Below, one piece after another: positions 1-10,762 of a stretch of 64,000 nucleotides of DNA. Under the pieces are notes generated by a model that was not told the origin of the DNA, searched no databases, and was given only the letters and a program-made list of their open reading frames with translations. The position numbers were made by a program, and so were the translations under genes. The stretch is taken from NCBI RefSeq assembly GCF_026914185.1, contig NC_070560.1, positions 5,013,501 through 5,077,500 on the forward strand, given 5' to 3'. This DNA comes from Puccinia triticina. Lineage: Eukaryota; Basidiomycota; Pucciniomycetes; Pucciniales; Pucciniaceae. Within the stretch, counting starts at the first letter, position 1. Every line of letters begins with the position of its first letter.

Positions 1-644
1 TGCAAACACTTCGCGCACTGCGCGTGAAGGGCGCAAATTTTTCAAATTATTTTTTGACCAATCAATAGAAAAGCTTATTATTGTCCTCTGTGAATTTATT
101 TGGAGTTTTTTGAAGCTTCCTTGTATGCTTAAAAATCCCACCAATAAAAAAAAAAAGTACAGCCATTTGGGGACCTGGAATTCATATTCCCACCAGTCAA
201 AAAATACAAATAATTTAGTGAATAATGATACATATGAATTCAAACTTTTTAGAATTTTTTGGCCACTTTGTGCAAGAATAAGGCTTTCAAAAATTAGGAA
301 AGTTCACCACTTACTGGCGCATTTTGGCATATCTTGAGAAACAGTTACTGGTTTTTGAAAGCCTTGTCCTTGTACAAAGTGGCCAAAAAGTTCTAAAACT
401 TTTAAATACATGTTTAATATGATTCAATAAATTAATTGGATTTTTTGGCCTGTGGGAATATGAATTCCAGGTCCCCAAATGGCTGTACTTGTTTTTTTTA
501 TTGGTGGGATTTTTAAGCATACAAGGAAGCTTCAAAAAACTCCAAATAAATTCACAGAGGACAATAATAAGCTTTTCTATTGATTGGTCAAAAAATAATT
601 TGAAAAAGTTGCGCCCTTCACGCGCAGTGCGCGAAGTGTTTGCA
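1..644. repeat. Long inverted repeat (foldback element), arms about 295 bp
   Basis: The first 33 bases, rich in CGCGC and GTGAAGGGCGC, recur as reverse complement ending at 644. The match continues inward to about 295 on the left and 350 on the right, with a short asymmetric centre. Small open frames on opposite strands (110-337 plus, 311-661 minus) encode nearly the same peptide, which is only a consequence of the palindrome. No transposase is seen. This is probably a foldback or MITE-type element. Its left edge may lie outside the window. Confidence 0.85.
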
Positions 645-646
645 AA

Positions 647-693
647 CTTCGCGCACTGCACAGTGCGCGAAGAGCTTTTCGCAGTGCGCGAAG
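647..693. repeat. Cluster of CTTCGCGCACTG palindromes
   Basis: The 12-mer CTTCGCGCACTG and its reverse complement sit two bases apart (647-658 and 661-672), giving a 26-bp palindrome. A further inverted copy lies at 682-693. The same 12-mer is in both termini of the adjacent foldback element (9-20 and 626-637), so this looks like a remnant or extension of its end. Confidence 0.7.
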
Positions 694-2282
694 TAAGTCC
701 GTATTATTAATTACATAATAAATCTTCCTCTTTTTAAAAGAGTGTTTAAAACCCTTGTAGTGGCCAAATTACCACGTAACAAGTTTAGTAATTTATGATT
801 CCCCCGTTGTTATTTTTTCTATTCTCTCAATTAATTCTTTATAAAAACTGCATGTCTGTTGTGGATTTTTGGTTGAACTTTTCACATATCAATCCCAGGT
901 TTCTGCTTTGCTTGTGATGCTAATTACTTGCATCTTGTATAATTTGTTTGTACTCACAGTCCAGAGCTTCATTGTTGGTTGTGAAACAAGGCATGATTTT
1001 CATTTGACTTAAGTCAAGGCTTTTGAGTTATCATAATTTTTCAATTTAAGAGCTTTGGAGATATCACTTTAATTCAACAAGTTGGTGGCTTTTGACCAAC
1101 TTTTTGAATTAAAGTCATATTACACAACACATACTGATTGTGTTAGTGAGAAAGCAACCTAAGATACAGGTTATTGAGGATCTCAGCTTCAATGTACTCC
1201 ATAAATGGTAAGGGGAAGTATTGCCCTCACCAAGATGTCAAGGTGGACGGAGGATATGATTATGTATTTCAATTAACTCTTCAGGGAATTTTGGAGAATC
1301 TAAGGACACACTTCTGGCCAAACACTCAAAAATGAGAAACTTGGCAGAGGAAAGGAATGAGATTGTGAGGAGAGAAATTTTTTTGATTGACACCAAAAGA
1401 AAGAGAAAATTCAAGCATTTAAGCTGGAACCACAGTTGTGATTATTTGTAGGGGGAAGAAACCATAAGGGGGGGGGGGGGTGCTAAAACTTTCACTGAAA
1501 GGGTGAAAGCTCTCACACCAAGCTTTTGCAATTACCTGCAAGTCCATCCTTCATGGGTTGCACTTTCTGCAAGGGTGCATGGTGGCAACCCAGGCTTTAA
1601 CAGGGCATTCTAACGCAAGGGAATATTGATAAGTCATTTTGCAATCATTTTTCATGCTGAAAAAAGTTCTGGTGGCTACTTCATCCAAATCTGACAAAGC
1701 TTTGAAATATTTTTTGCCTGTGCCATGAATGAACAGTTCACAGGCCTTCAGCACATTACTGTAACGTGATATAAATCAACTTCTTCTGAAAAAAAGTAAT
1801 ATAATGGCACTGAGAAAGAAAAGTGAGAAAAATTGACTATGGATAGTGCCCTGCAATTACTGCTAAGGGTAGCTGTAACAAAGGAAATATTGATAAACTA
1901 TTGCTATGGTACTGTAAAGCTACCCAATGAGTCCAGCAATAAGAGCCATGGCAACATATATATGATTACCGGTCAGATATCTCCCAAAAAATGTTTGACA
2001 AAATTAAGACCTCCAGCACAAATTGGGCGGCCACACATGCTGGAGTGGTGTGGAGACAGTGGCTTGGGAAACAATACTGATGTGGGTAACAGTGAGTGAT
2101 GATCAATGCAGATAATGTGGCTCCGCCGGAGGAGGCTATGTCTACTCCGCAGGAGAGAGACACAGCCAAAAAGACTGTGACTCATGTCACAACAAGGGCA
2201 ATTTCCCAAAAGAGAACGCAGTCACACTGAGCTTCCAACATCAAATTTACCCATTTTTGGTTGGAGAATTGCCATGAAATCT
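694..2282. other. No recognisable gene; G13 homopolymer at 1468-1480
   Basis: Only short open frames with no recognisable family are present. The longest, a 67-codon minus-strand frame near 1551-1754, has no motif I know. A run of 13 G lies at 1468-1480. This may be the body of the Helitron whose 3' end lies at 2310, but its 5' end could not be placed. Confidence 0.4.
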
Positions 2283-2310
2283 GCAGCGGCGCAGCTGCCT
2301 TGGCCCCTAG
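2283..2310 (+). mobile_element. Helitron 3' terminus, plus orientation
   Basis: This copy reads GCAGCGGCGCAGCTGC, then a C-rich spacer ending in CTAG at 2307-2310, followed by T at 2311. It matches the defined 3' ends at 33804-33833 and, inverted, at 36896 and 55929: a GC-rich hairpin, about 8 nt, CTAG, then a flanking T. Two substitutions relative to the others leave the stem pairable through one G-T wobble. The 5' end of this copy was not found. Confidence 0.7.
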
Positions 2311-2435
2311 TTATATGTTAAGGTGTTCTAATGTTGATTTTTGAAGTAAGTTTTTGATGTTTTTATGATTTGATGAGTTTATACTGATTTTTTGTTTTTC
2401 TGATTTTTCCAGATTTATCAATGTTTTGACTTGAA

Positions 2436-2464
2436 CTAGAGACCAAGGCGGCTTCGCCGCTGCA
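2436..2464 (-). mobile_element. Helitron 3' terminus, minus orientation
   Basis: CTAGAGACCAAGGC, then the hairpin GCGGCTTCGCCGC, preceded by A at 2435: the reverse complement of the family 3' end. The element body should extend to the right, but its TC terminus could not be located. With the plus-strand end at 2310, it leaves a 125-bp strip between two Helitron 3' ends that face each other. Confidence 0.7.
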
Positions 2465-4560
2465 GGGGGTGTGTTAGGACATTGTAACCCCCCTCTCTCA
2501 GTTCAAATTCAATCTAGACGCACTTCCCAGCTCCCCCTCCCACCCTGTGCCAATGAACAACAAAGTGTGTGCCTGGGTGCCAGGGTGTGGGGCAGGAAAA
2601 TGTGAAAGTCTGACAAGACTCGTTACTCAAGATTAAGGATGAAGACCTTTCAACATTTGGACTCAAGGAAACAAATCACAAAGACTGAGGCCATGTTTGG
2701 AGCCAATATAATTGCGCAATATAATCTGGAAACTTGTAACATCTGATCAAGTTTTGGCGGACCTGATCAGATGTCACATAGGATGTCATGCAAAAAAACT
2801 CATATATCACCTGGATTATATTAGCTCCAAATGGGGCCTGATTCTTCAAGGAAGCTTGCTAAAAACCAAAAACAATTGTATTCCTAGTGCAGCAGAAGAG
2901 GCTGAACCCCGCAGGACATGCAGGGCTTCACACAGGGCCTCAGGCCAAAAAAGATGATTTTGTTGGGCGGCCCAAGCTAAGGCGGAGATGGGCTGTCTAG
3001 TACAAGCACCCTTCCAGGCTCATTGACCAGCAATCAGCTTGAGCCCATCAGGAGACCACAGGCCAAATGATGCCACAAATTACCAAGTCTCTCTGAATGG
3101 GTGCCCTGTACCCTTCCTGTCTCCTTCCCATTGCTTCCTGCAAGGGGTGGCTGCCCCCTCAGAAGGTAGGCACTGATTGATTTCAGTGATACTAGGACTA
3201 AAGAAAGGAATGTGGGTTTGATTTCCAGCAGGAGGCACCAGGGGGGAATGTGTGGCACTCTCTAGAGAGTGCCAGACCGTAATTTTATCCTTCAAATGGT
3301 CTGATGTGAGTTCAATTTCAACTGTAACCCTTTGCTCAACTTTCTTCTCAATCCAAGCGTAACTTTAGGTGAAGTTGTTTCCAACTGATCTCCCTCAACG
3401 CCAACACATGAAAATCTCTCTTGTGAAATTGTTTTTCTGTTCAATCTGAATCACATTCTGGATGTTAAATTCAATGCACAAGATGTGGTGCCAAGCATTT
3501 GACTATACTTATGCTAAAAATATCCTTGACTAAGTGAAAAGGAATATTTTGAAGAGCTGATTTCTTTCATTCAAAACACATGTAAAATCAGATTGTGGAA
3601 ATTTTTTTATAAAATTTAGCAACTCCAAATTCTCAACCAAGTGGTAGATGAATCCTTCCGGCATGTTTCTGTCATGCCTATTCCTGTAACAAATTGGGAG
3701 GTAAGTGATGTTAAAACCAAATGTCTATTCTTTGAGTATCAAACAGTGCCAAAGCTGGGAAAAGCTGTGTAACTTATAACTTCCCACATTGCAATGCCAT
3801 GAAATGTGAACAATAACAGGGGCTGTTTTCCCTACCATTTTTAACAAAGGATGGAATACTCATGAAAGGTAAAGTTTGAAGTGTCATCAGCTGTTATTTT
3901 TGTACTACACCTGGCATATGAGAATACACATTGCAAAATTTTCATAGTTTTACCGCCACCTGACTACAAAATGTGGCTAGTTGTGAAATTAATCAAGTTT
4001 CTCAAGAGAAGGTGGGTAGATTGGTGGATATCAACAGGTTCATCAATATTTCAGGGATCCTGGAACCAGCAGGCAAAAAATTTCAGAAACTGGTCTGAGA
4101 AATCCAAGGTGAACAGTGAATTCTGAAATGCCCATGCATATCCCAGCATTGGTAAAACCTTTTGTCTTGTAGATTGAGTATCTTCACATCTTTTCCCTGA
4201 AATTTTCCGCCAATTTGTTCCTACAGGTAGCATGCTTTCATCACAGGTACCATCATGTTGATGGGCATTGTGCAATAACTGCATGGTGTTGATTGCTATT
4301 ATGACATGGTACGTAGTTGCCAAGTTCTTAGATAACACTGCTGCACTTTGTAGTAGTACCTGCTTTAACCAGATCAATCAACATAATTCACATTGGAGGA
4401 GGTGCATTTGCACCCATGTATATGTGGTGAAAAGCACCAAAAAAAATTAGGGAGTTTCAAGGTGGGCATAAGTCAACAGCAGCTGCGGAGGGACGACAGA
4501 GATCAGGCCTGCATCCCCGTGTGCCCCCGGGGAGTGTTGATTTTTTTCTGCAATGTCCAC
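2465..4560. other. No recognisable gene
   Basis: Short unrelated open frames only. A perfect 20-bp palindrome, GGCACTCTCTAGAGAGTGCC, is at 3254-3273. The adjoining 27 bases (3236-3262) recur inverted at 6611-6637 next to a foldback MITE. Otherwise I see nothing I can name. Confidence 0.45.
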
Positions 4561-4613
4561 CGTCATGTTCGGCCGAACATCAGGGAGGACATTTGCAAGG
4601 TGCCGATGTACCC

Positions 4614-6380
4614 AGACTCACCAAGCCCTGCTTGCTATCATTGAGCTGGGAAAGCCCCCACCCTCAACAGTAAAACACATACTGGTCATTGAGCCTGGCT
4701 TTCCCAGCCCCCATGACCAGTATGTGCTGCCTACAGAGCTCGGAAAACCCAAGATCAATGACCAGTATGTTCTGGTCATTGATCTAGGCCTCCTCAAACT
4801 TGATGGCCAGCACAAACTGGTCATCGAGTGGGGAGAGGCCGCGCTTGATGGCTATAATGCCCCAGTAATTAATCTGCGGCGTCTCCGAGCTCAAAGACAA
4901 TGGCCAGCACCTGGTCATCAAGCCAGGGAAGGCTTAGCCCGATGACCAGCACATTCTGGTCATCAAGCCAACCTTTCCAAGCATGGTAGGCATATATACT
5001 AGCCACCTAGCTCGGAAAAGCGCAGCTGGATGGACAGTATGTACTGCTCATTGAGCCGGGACTCTCCCAGCGCAATGTACAGCACGTACCTCTCTGTCAA
5101 ACATGGAAAGGTAAGGCACAATGACTCCCATGTAGTGCTGGTCATTGAGGCGGGTTATTCCACCCCAGTGACCTGTCATCAATTGGAGGGTGTCTCCGCC
5201 CAATGGCTGGTAGACACCAATCACCTAGTGGAGAATCCCTCCACTCAATGTCCGGTACACACCAGTCATTGAGTGGAGAATCCCTCCACTCAATGGCATT
5301 CACCGCCGGTCATCAAGTGCAGTATGTCTTCACTTGATATGTAGCTGGTAATGTGCATATGTTAATTCAGTGGATACACCCTCCACTCAATGGTTGTCCA
5401 ACAGTCATAAATTGGAGGGTATCTATTAGAATTCTAAGAATTATAATGATTTATAACAGAACCAGAACTATAGAAAACAAGTTAGAAAGAATAGAACATG
5501 TGACAATAAGAAAAGAAACCGTACCAGCTGAGACAATAGTGTATGTAAATAGGTCAGGCTTAAAGACAAGCTATAAGGAAATGAACAAGGCTAAGGACGA
5601 TGAGAGTCAGCAACAGGAAGCGCAAAAAGAAGAGATTGATGTTCTTTTTCTCACCGAAGAACTCAGAAATGATGGCAACAGAGTTCGAGAAGGGGAGGAC
5701 TTGCGGCGATGGATTGAAGCCGTACAAGTCAGAATTTAGAAGATTGAAGTTGAGTTCGAATCGATTGGGTCGAAGATTGGATATCGCCGATCAAGGTCGA
5801 TGGACAACGGAGGAAAACAAAATAGAGCTGGGTGAGAAAGAGACAACGGAAGGAGTGGAGGAATTTTTGAGGTTAAGATTTTTAAGATCGACAATCGCGA
5901 TGATGGAGTATTTAGCACGAAGTCAATAAGTAGCCTTCACTTGAGGATGACATTCAAGTGCGATCGAAGGAAAGAAAGTTGATGTGGTGAAAGGTGTGAG
6001 ATGGAGGTGGAGTACAACTTTGTTGTTAGAAGAAGAGAACGGAGATGGATGAATGATGCGATGGGAGGAAGGAGAACGGAGTCGATGACGTGATGGATAA
6101 ACTGACATCATGAATTGACAATCCGGGGAAAACCGCATACAGAAGATGAATAAAGTTGAGGTTATGCGAAAGCAAGCAGCGCAAGCTGCTTTTCTAGGTT
6201 GTTGGAGCCAGAATTCCAACAGTATCTCCACTCAATGGCTGTACACCCCAATCATTGAGCGGAGGGTGTCTCACCTTGATGGCTGATACACACCAGTAAG
6301 TGTAGAATCCAAGAGTTTACCAAGCATCAAGTGGAGGTACCCTCCACTGAATTGCCAGTGTGTACACCATGGAGTGGATC
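4614..6380. repeat. Degenerate hairpin-unit minisatellite
   Basis: Irregular tandem units alternate a motif such as TCAATGACCAG with its complement CTGGTCATTGA. At 4754-4783 a 12-bp stem encloses a 6-nt loop. Later units use CCACTCAATG and CATTGAGTGG. The units are diverged and of variable length. The array is interrupted by an LTR-like insertion (5424-6221). The style (TCATTGA/TCAATG stems around GGTAC-like centres) resembles the array at 62341-63530. Confidence 0.75.
5424..6221 (-). mobile_element. Solo LTR (798 bp), TSD GTATC
   Basis: On the minus strand the element begins TGTTGGAATTCTGGC and ends TTCTAATA. The first is typical of Copia-like LTRs starting TGTTGGAA; the end is a decayed TAACA-type terminus. 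The perfect 5-bp duplication GTATC flanks it (5419-5423 and 6222-6226). Removing the element and one duplication rejoins a normal minisatellite unit. Open frames inside (5353-5739, 5600-5929) have no recognisable domains. No internal retroviral genes remain, so it is a solo LTR. Confidence 0.75.
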
Positions 6381-6484
6381 TATGATCAGCCTTAATTGAA
6401 CATAATTTCAACATATTTGAAGCCTGCATCACACATGCTCACACAGTTGAAATCAAACAGCTTTCCCAAAGAAACATACGGCTT

Positions 6485-6619
6485 GGCACTCTCTACACCA
6501 GGAAAAAACAATGATAACTTGACTACAAGTGACATGAGAAAGTACAAAGGCCCCTTTTTACTTTGCTATGTCACTTGCAGACAAGTGATGATTGTTTTTT
6601 CCTGGTGCTAGAGAGTGCC
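6485..6619. mobile_element. Foldback MITE, 135 bp, terminal GGCACTCTCTA
   Basis: The left arm GGCACTCTCTA-CACCAGGAAAAAACAAT recurs as reverse complement at the right end, giving about 36 bp of near-perfect terminal inverted repeat around a short centre. Sequence just right of it (6611-6637) is repeated inverted at 3236-3262. No coding capacity. Class unassigned. Confidence 0.7.
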
Positions 6620-6637
6620 ACACATTCCCCCCTGGTG

Positions 6638-6977
6638 AGGCAGATTTTTTCATTGGGAAAGCATTGAAAGGAAGGAAACCATGTTGATGATGAGTCAGAA
6701 GAAAAAAAACTATGCAAAAGGATCCAAGATCTTGCTATTCATCTTGGTAAATGATGGTAGCCTTTGGCAATGCATGATGGCTTGTTTTTATGGTCTCTTG
6801 AAAAACAAATTTAAGAGCTTCATGATTGGTAGTGCCAACAAAGCAAGGTTGATCATTTTGATTGATCAGGCTGATGAGTTCGCCGAGTTGATTATTGATC
6901 ACGCATCTCACACTTTTACCAAGATCTACAATGAGCTCCCTTTCTGTTTTTTTTTGAGTGCTTGATAGCGTGGTCAA
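6638..6977. other. No recognisable gene
   Basis: A 94-codon plus-strand frame (6681-6965) and an overlapping minus-strand frame exist, but neither has a motif I recognise. No promoter or splice pattern supports them. Confidence 0.4.
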
Positions 6978-7590
6978 TGTGTGAGAATTGGAAGACTTAA
7001 AGGTTTATTTCATATTGAGTCAGGATACGAGTGATATACATTTTATGGTGAAGTAAAAAGAAAAGAGGAGACTGGTGGGGTACCTTAAAGGGCAGGGTAC
7101 AATTTAGTATGGCACAAGTGTATAGAGTATGAAAAAGGAGTAGCGCGTGATGGGCTTTTAAGTAAAAGGGGATGGCTGAGGTACGGTGCGAGGTTGTCGT
7201 ACAATAGCTGATGATAACAATTGGAAAGAGAAGCGATTCAGGAGCGCGGCGAGTTCTGTGGGAGCAGTTTAGGGGAGTCTGGGATGAGTGAGCAGGAGCA
7301 GGAAAGAAACGTGAAGAAAGTGAGTCGGATGGCCTAGGAGCAATGAAGGTGGTCAGCTTTTTATGTCCGTTCTTCATCACGCAGGTAGGACATCTGCTTT
7401 GGTAACGTACACGCTGAGGGTCTGCTTGCAACTCAATTACATGAGTCCGGTCCAGACGAAAGAAGGAAATGCCACGGCTGGTAGGGCACAACCGGTTGGG
7501 GCGGGGTCTTTGTCCATGCTTTCATTGTCTGTACAAAACAGTAGGCAAGGGTGTCAGTTTTGGCTGTTGCTTGTCTTCAGAACCGGTTCA
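6978..7590 (-). mobile_element. Copia-1 3' LTR (minus strand), approximate start
   Basis: Read on the minus strand, this follows directly after the Copia-1 RNase H frame. It ends with ATGAAATAAACC, a polyadenylation-type signal, and a terminal CACA at 6978. The plus-strand Copia-2 LTR ends in the same style (GTGAAATAAATATC and then CACA), which supports reading this as an LTR end. The LTR start near 7590 is a guess because no clear TG start or polypurine tract was resolved. Confidence 0.5.
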
Positions 7591-8290
7591 GGCATTGGTC
7601 TGGTTGGGTTGGGAAATATGTAGGAACTTACTGGTCATGGTGTGGCTGGTGGCTGCTTCAGGATTGTTGGTCATGGCTGGAATGGTCAGAGGGGTTGTCA
7701 CCGGGTCAAGGCTTTTGTTCGGGGAACCCAATCCCGAACTCTGACAGTCTGCCGTGCTTTGTGCTTTGGAGCGCGAAGCAACCATGCTAGAGGCATCCAT
7801 GGTGAGGGTCTTCAGGGACTGAGTTATTTTGCTGCGGCCAACCGGTTTTGTGAGGAAATCGGCGGAGTTGTTGGATGATGAGACAAATTTGAGTTTGATG
7901 ACTTTGTTTTGAATGTGCTCTTGTACGAAGTGTAGCCAAAGGTCCATATGCTTCGTGCGGAAGCTGTTTTGGCTGATCTGGCTGTGAGCTAGGTCAATCA
8001 CACCGCAGTTGTCAATGCATATGGTAGAGGGGAGACGAGTTGGTTCAAGAGAGATCTCGGCCATGAGATTGGACATCCATCCAACCTCCTTGCTAGCATC
8101 GGTGAGCGCCTTGTACTCGGCTTCCGTTGAGGAGAGAGAGACGGTGCATTGCTTTGTTGATTTCTATGAGACGAGGTGGCTGTTCCACGTGACGGTGAAG
8201 CCGGTGTGAGATCGCCTAGTGTCCGGGCAGTTACCCCAGTCCGCATCAACTGATGAAAACAGAGGAGAGGATTGTGAGCGAGCAAAGCTG
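7588..8290 (-). pseudogene. Copia-1 RNase H, decayed
   Basis: Minus-strand reading gives the C-terminal RNase H part of a Ty1/Copia polyprotein. A frame at 8285-7998 contains a DADWGNCP-like segment in a shifted frame. Frame 8076-7588 holds IDNCGVIDLAHSQISQNSFR, KHMDLWLHFVQEHI and ADFLTKPVGR, the classic Copia RNase H tail. The parts are in different frames, so at least one frameshift separates them. It continues from the reverse transcriptase at 9336-8344. Confidence 0.85.
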
Positions 8291-8343
8291 ATCCCTCGAC
8301 CGGGAGTACCCTTGAGGTATCGGAACACTTGAATGGCGGCTGA

Positions 8344-9336
8344 TTAGTGCGACAGTCCAGGGTTTTTGAGAAATTGCAAGAGCTTTCTGACTGCGAATGA
8401 AATGTCCGGGCGGGCCAGGATACTCAAGTAGTTGGGCGAGCCAATGAGTGCTTGGTAGTTGACGTGGAGGGGACGAAGAAGATTGACGTCTTGAGGAGAG
8501 GCGCTTGCCAGGTGCTTTCTCGGATCAAGAGGGCAAGAAGCAACAGGAAGCTGAGTGACATCAAATTCAATGATTTTCTGTTCGACGTACTGGGACTGAT
8601 GCAGGATGAACCCATCACCGACCCGTTCCAGTTTCATACCCAGGAGAAATGAAGCATCCCCAAGGTATTTGATGGAGAACTCCGCTTGAATCTGGTCTTT
8701 GAAGCCTTCGGGATCTGTGCCAACAATGATGAGGTCGTTGACGCGGGAGAATATCCAAAGTGGGCTGGGATTTGTCCTCCAGAAGACGCAAGGGTCCGCT
8801 AGAGAAATAGAGAAACCAATGGTGACCAGGAACTTGCTGAGGCGCTTGTACCACGCAAGGGATGCCTGCTTGAGTCCGTAAATGGCCTTCTTGAGGTGTA
8901 GCACAATGTTATCGCCAGATCTGTAGCCAGGGGGAGGAAGCATAAAAACCGTTTTGTCAAGGTCACAGGTGAGAAAGGCGCTTTTGACGTTGAGTTGATA
9001 AATCTTGAAGCCATGGACGACCGCATGGGAAAGGAAAACGTGCAAGGACAATGGTTTTCCGGTGGGGGCATACTGCATCTTGAAGTTGAGTCCATATGTC
9101 TGTTGGAATCCCTGAGCACATATCCGAGCTTTATACTTGGTGACCTGGTTATCAGCGCCGAGCTTTTTCTTGTAGGCCCAGGTCGAAGGGATGGCAGCGT
9201 GGCTGGGGAGCCGAGGAATTTTAGTCCAGACGTCATGTTCATGCATGTTCTGGATCTCCTTCTCCTCCGCTGCCTTCCATTGCTCTCGGTCATCGCAACG
9301 CATGGCTTGGAAGTGGTTGCCGGGCTCAACGGTCAT
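8344..9336 (-). pseudogene. Copia-1 reverse transcriptase, catalytic site mutated
   Basis: A 330-residue open segment of Ty1/Copia RT. Recognisable blocks in order are WTKIPRLPSHAAIPSTWAYKKK, YKARICAQGFQQ, IYQLNVKSAFLTCDLDKTVFM, PPPGY, KKAIYGLKQASLAWYKRLS, IKYLGDASFLLGM and ARPDISFAVRKL. The normally invariant YVDD catalytic box reads SRVND here: the first Asp is Asn and the Tyr is lost. The element should therefore be dead for reverse transcription even though this frame is long. It lies between the integrase frames (right) and RNase H (left). Confidence 0.9.
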
Positions 9337-9711
9337 AGCGGAATAGACGACCGCCGGTCAACGTGGTTGGTTGATGATGTTGGATTGATTAATGTTGCTT
9401 GTGATTTGTGTGAGATGAGGTCCAAGTCACAGAATCAAGCGCTGTCGAGGTGCGGGGGCGGTGGAATGATCAATGTCATTGCTTTCAGATTGTTCCTCAT
9501 CATCAAGGCTCATGTCCGACTTGTTGAGATCATCAGGGGCCAAATCTTCATTGCTGTCATCGGTTGAGAGGGGAAGAGGAAGTACTCCAGAAAAATTGGG
9601 GAGAGGGTCATGAGGGGCAAGATCTATGCTGGAATGAAGGGCGGAAAGAGACAGGAACACAGATTCGTCAAAGTACGCGTTTCTGGTCTCAACAATCTTT
9701 TTATCTTCAAT

Positions 9712-10660
9712 TCAAGCGATGCAATAGGCTGAGTAGTTGTTGGCGTAGCCAATGAGGATACCGTCCCAGGAAATGGAGTCAAATTTAGACGTGCGTAATT
9801 GATCGGGCTTCACGACCCAGGCCTTGCATCCAAATGGTCGGAAGAATGCCATGTTGGGCGCTTTCCCAAAGAGTTTTTCAAGAGGGCTTATCTTGCCTTT
9901 ACTGAGCGAGGGAAGGCAGTAAGGACAGCTTCGCCCCACCATTCTTTGGCGAGTCACGACTGGACCATCATACAGCGTGCCATGTTGATGATGGTCTTGT
10001 TGGCCCGCTCCGCAACGCCGTTATGTTGAGGAGTGTATGGGGGGGAAACGTTGTGCTGGATGCCATTAGCAGTGAGAGTGTCGGAGAGTAGAAGGTTACA
10101 GAATTCCCCGCCCCCGTCAGTGATGAGCTTCTTGATAGCATTACCGGTTTGTTGCTCAAAGAAGGTTTTAAAGTCAAGGATTGCCGATGTAGCGTCCGAC
10201 TTCTTCTTCAAGAGAGTGATGCTGATGAATCTGGTGTGTTGGTCGACAAGGGTAAGGAAATATCTGGATCCGGCATTAGTCGATGGAGTAATTGGTCCGA
10301 CCAGATTGCCATGTACAACTTTGAGAGCAGCAGAAGTTGGGTCAAGGCGTCCTTTGAACGCACTGCGGCTAACTTTCCCTTTCATGCAGGGGTTGCAGCA
10401 GCCATCATTGGTGAGGGTTTGATTATCCAACGCTTCCCGGATGCGTGCAATGCTTGCATGACCGAGTCTGGCGTGCCACGTGTGATACGGGGTGGTGGGA
10501 CCAGAGTGAGTTTTTGATGCGATCAGGGATGTGGGAGCGGGAACAGGGCCAACACAGGTTCGAAGCTCAAGGATGTTGTTCCGGGTGTGACAGTGGAACT
10601 GAAATTTGTTGTCAATAGTGACAGTGCATCCATTGTTGGATTTGCTGATGGTGTGGAACT
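9712..10660 (-). pseudogene. Copia-1 GAG-pre-integrase and integrase, decayed
   Basis: From right to left on the minus strand: a WHARLGHASIARIREAL block (GAG-pre-integrase), C-x2-C of the zinc region (NPCMKGK), then the integrase core. The core has VHGNLVGPI (catalytic Asp replaced by Asn), LITDGGGEF (second Asp kept) and HNGVAERAN (Glu kept). Frame 9957-9712 supplies the C-terminal part (PLEKLFGKAPNMAFFRPFGC). Protein parts lie in several frames, so the gene is frameshifted. Together with the RT and RNase H it makes one Copia element on the minus strand. Confidence 0.85.
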
Positions 10661-10762
10661 CCTACCGTGCCAGGCGGTAGGCAGAGCGTTGAGGGGATGG
10701 GTGCTGTTGAGGCTGCCCTCGTGGGTGGTCCGAGAAATGAGATGAGGATCAAAAAGAGTGAT

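Noticed and set aside
8995..9567. 190-codon plus-strand ORF over Copia-1
   Set aside because: Antisense shadow of the minus-strand RT; no motif.
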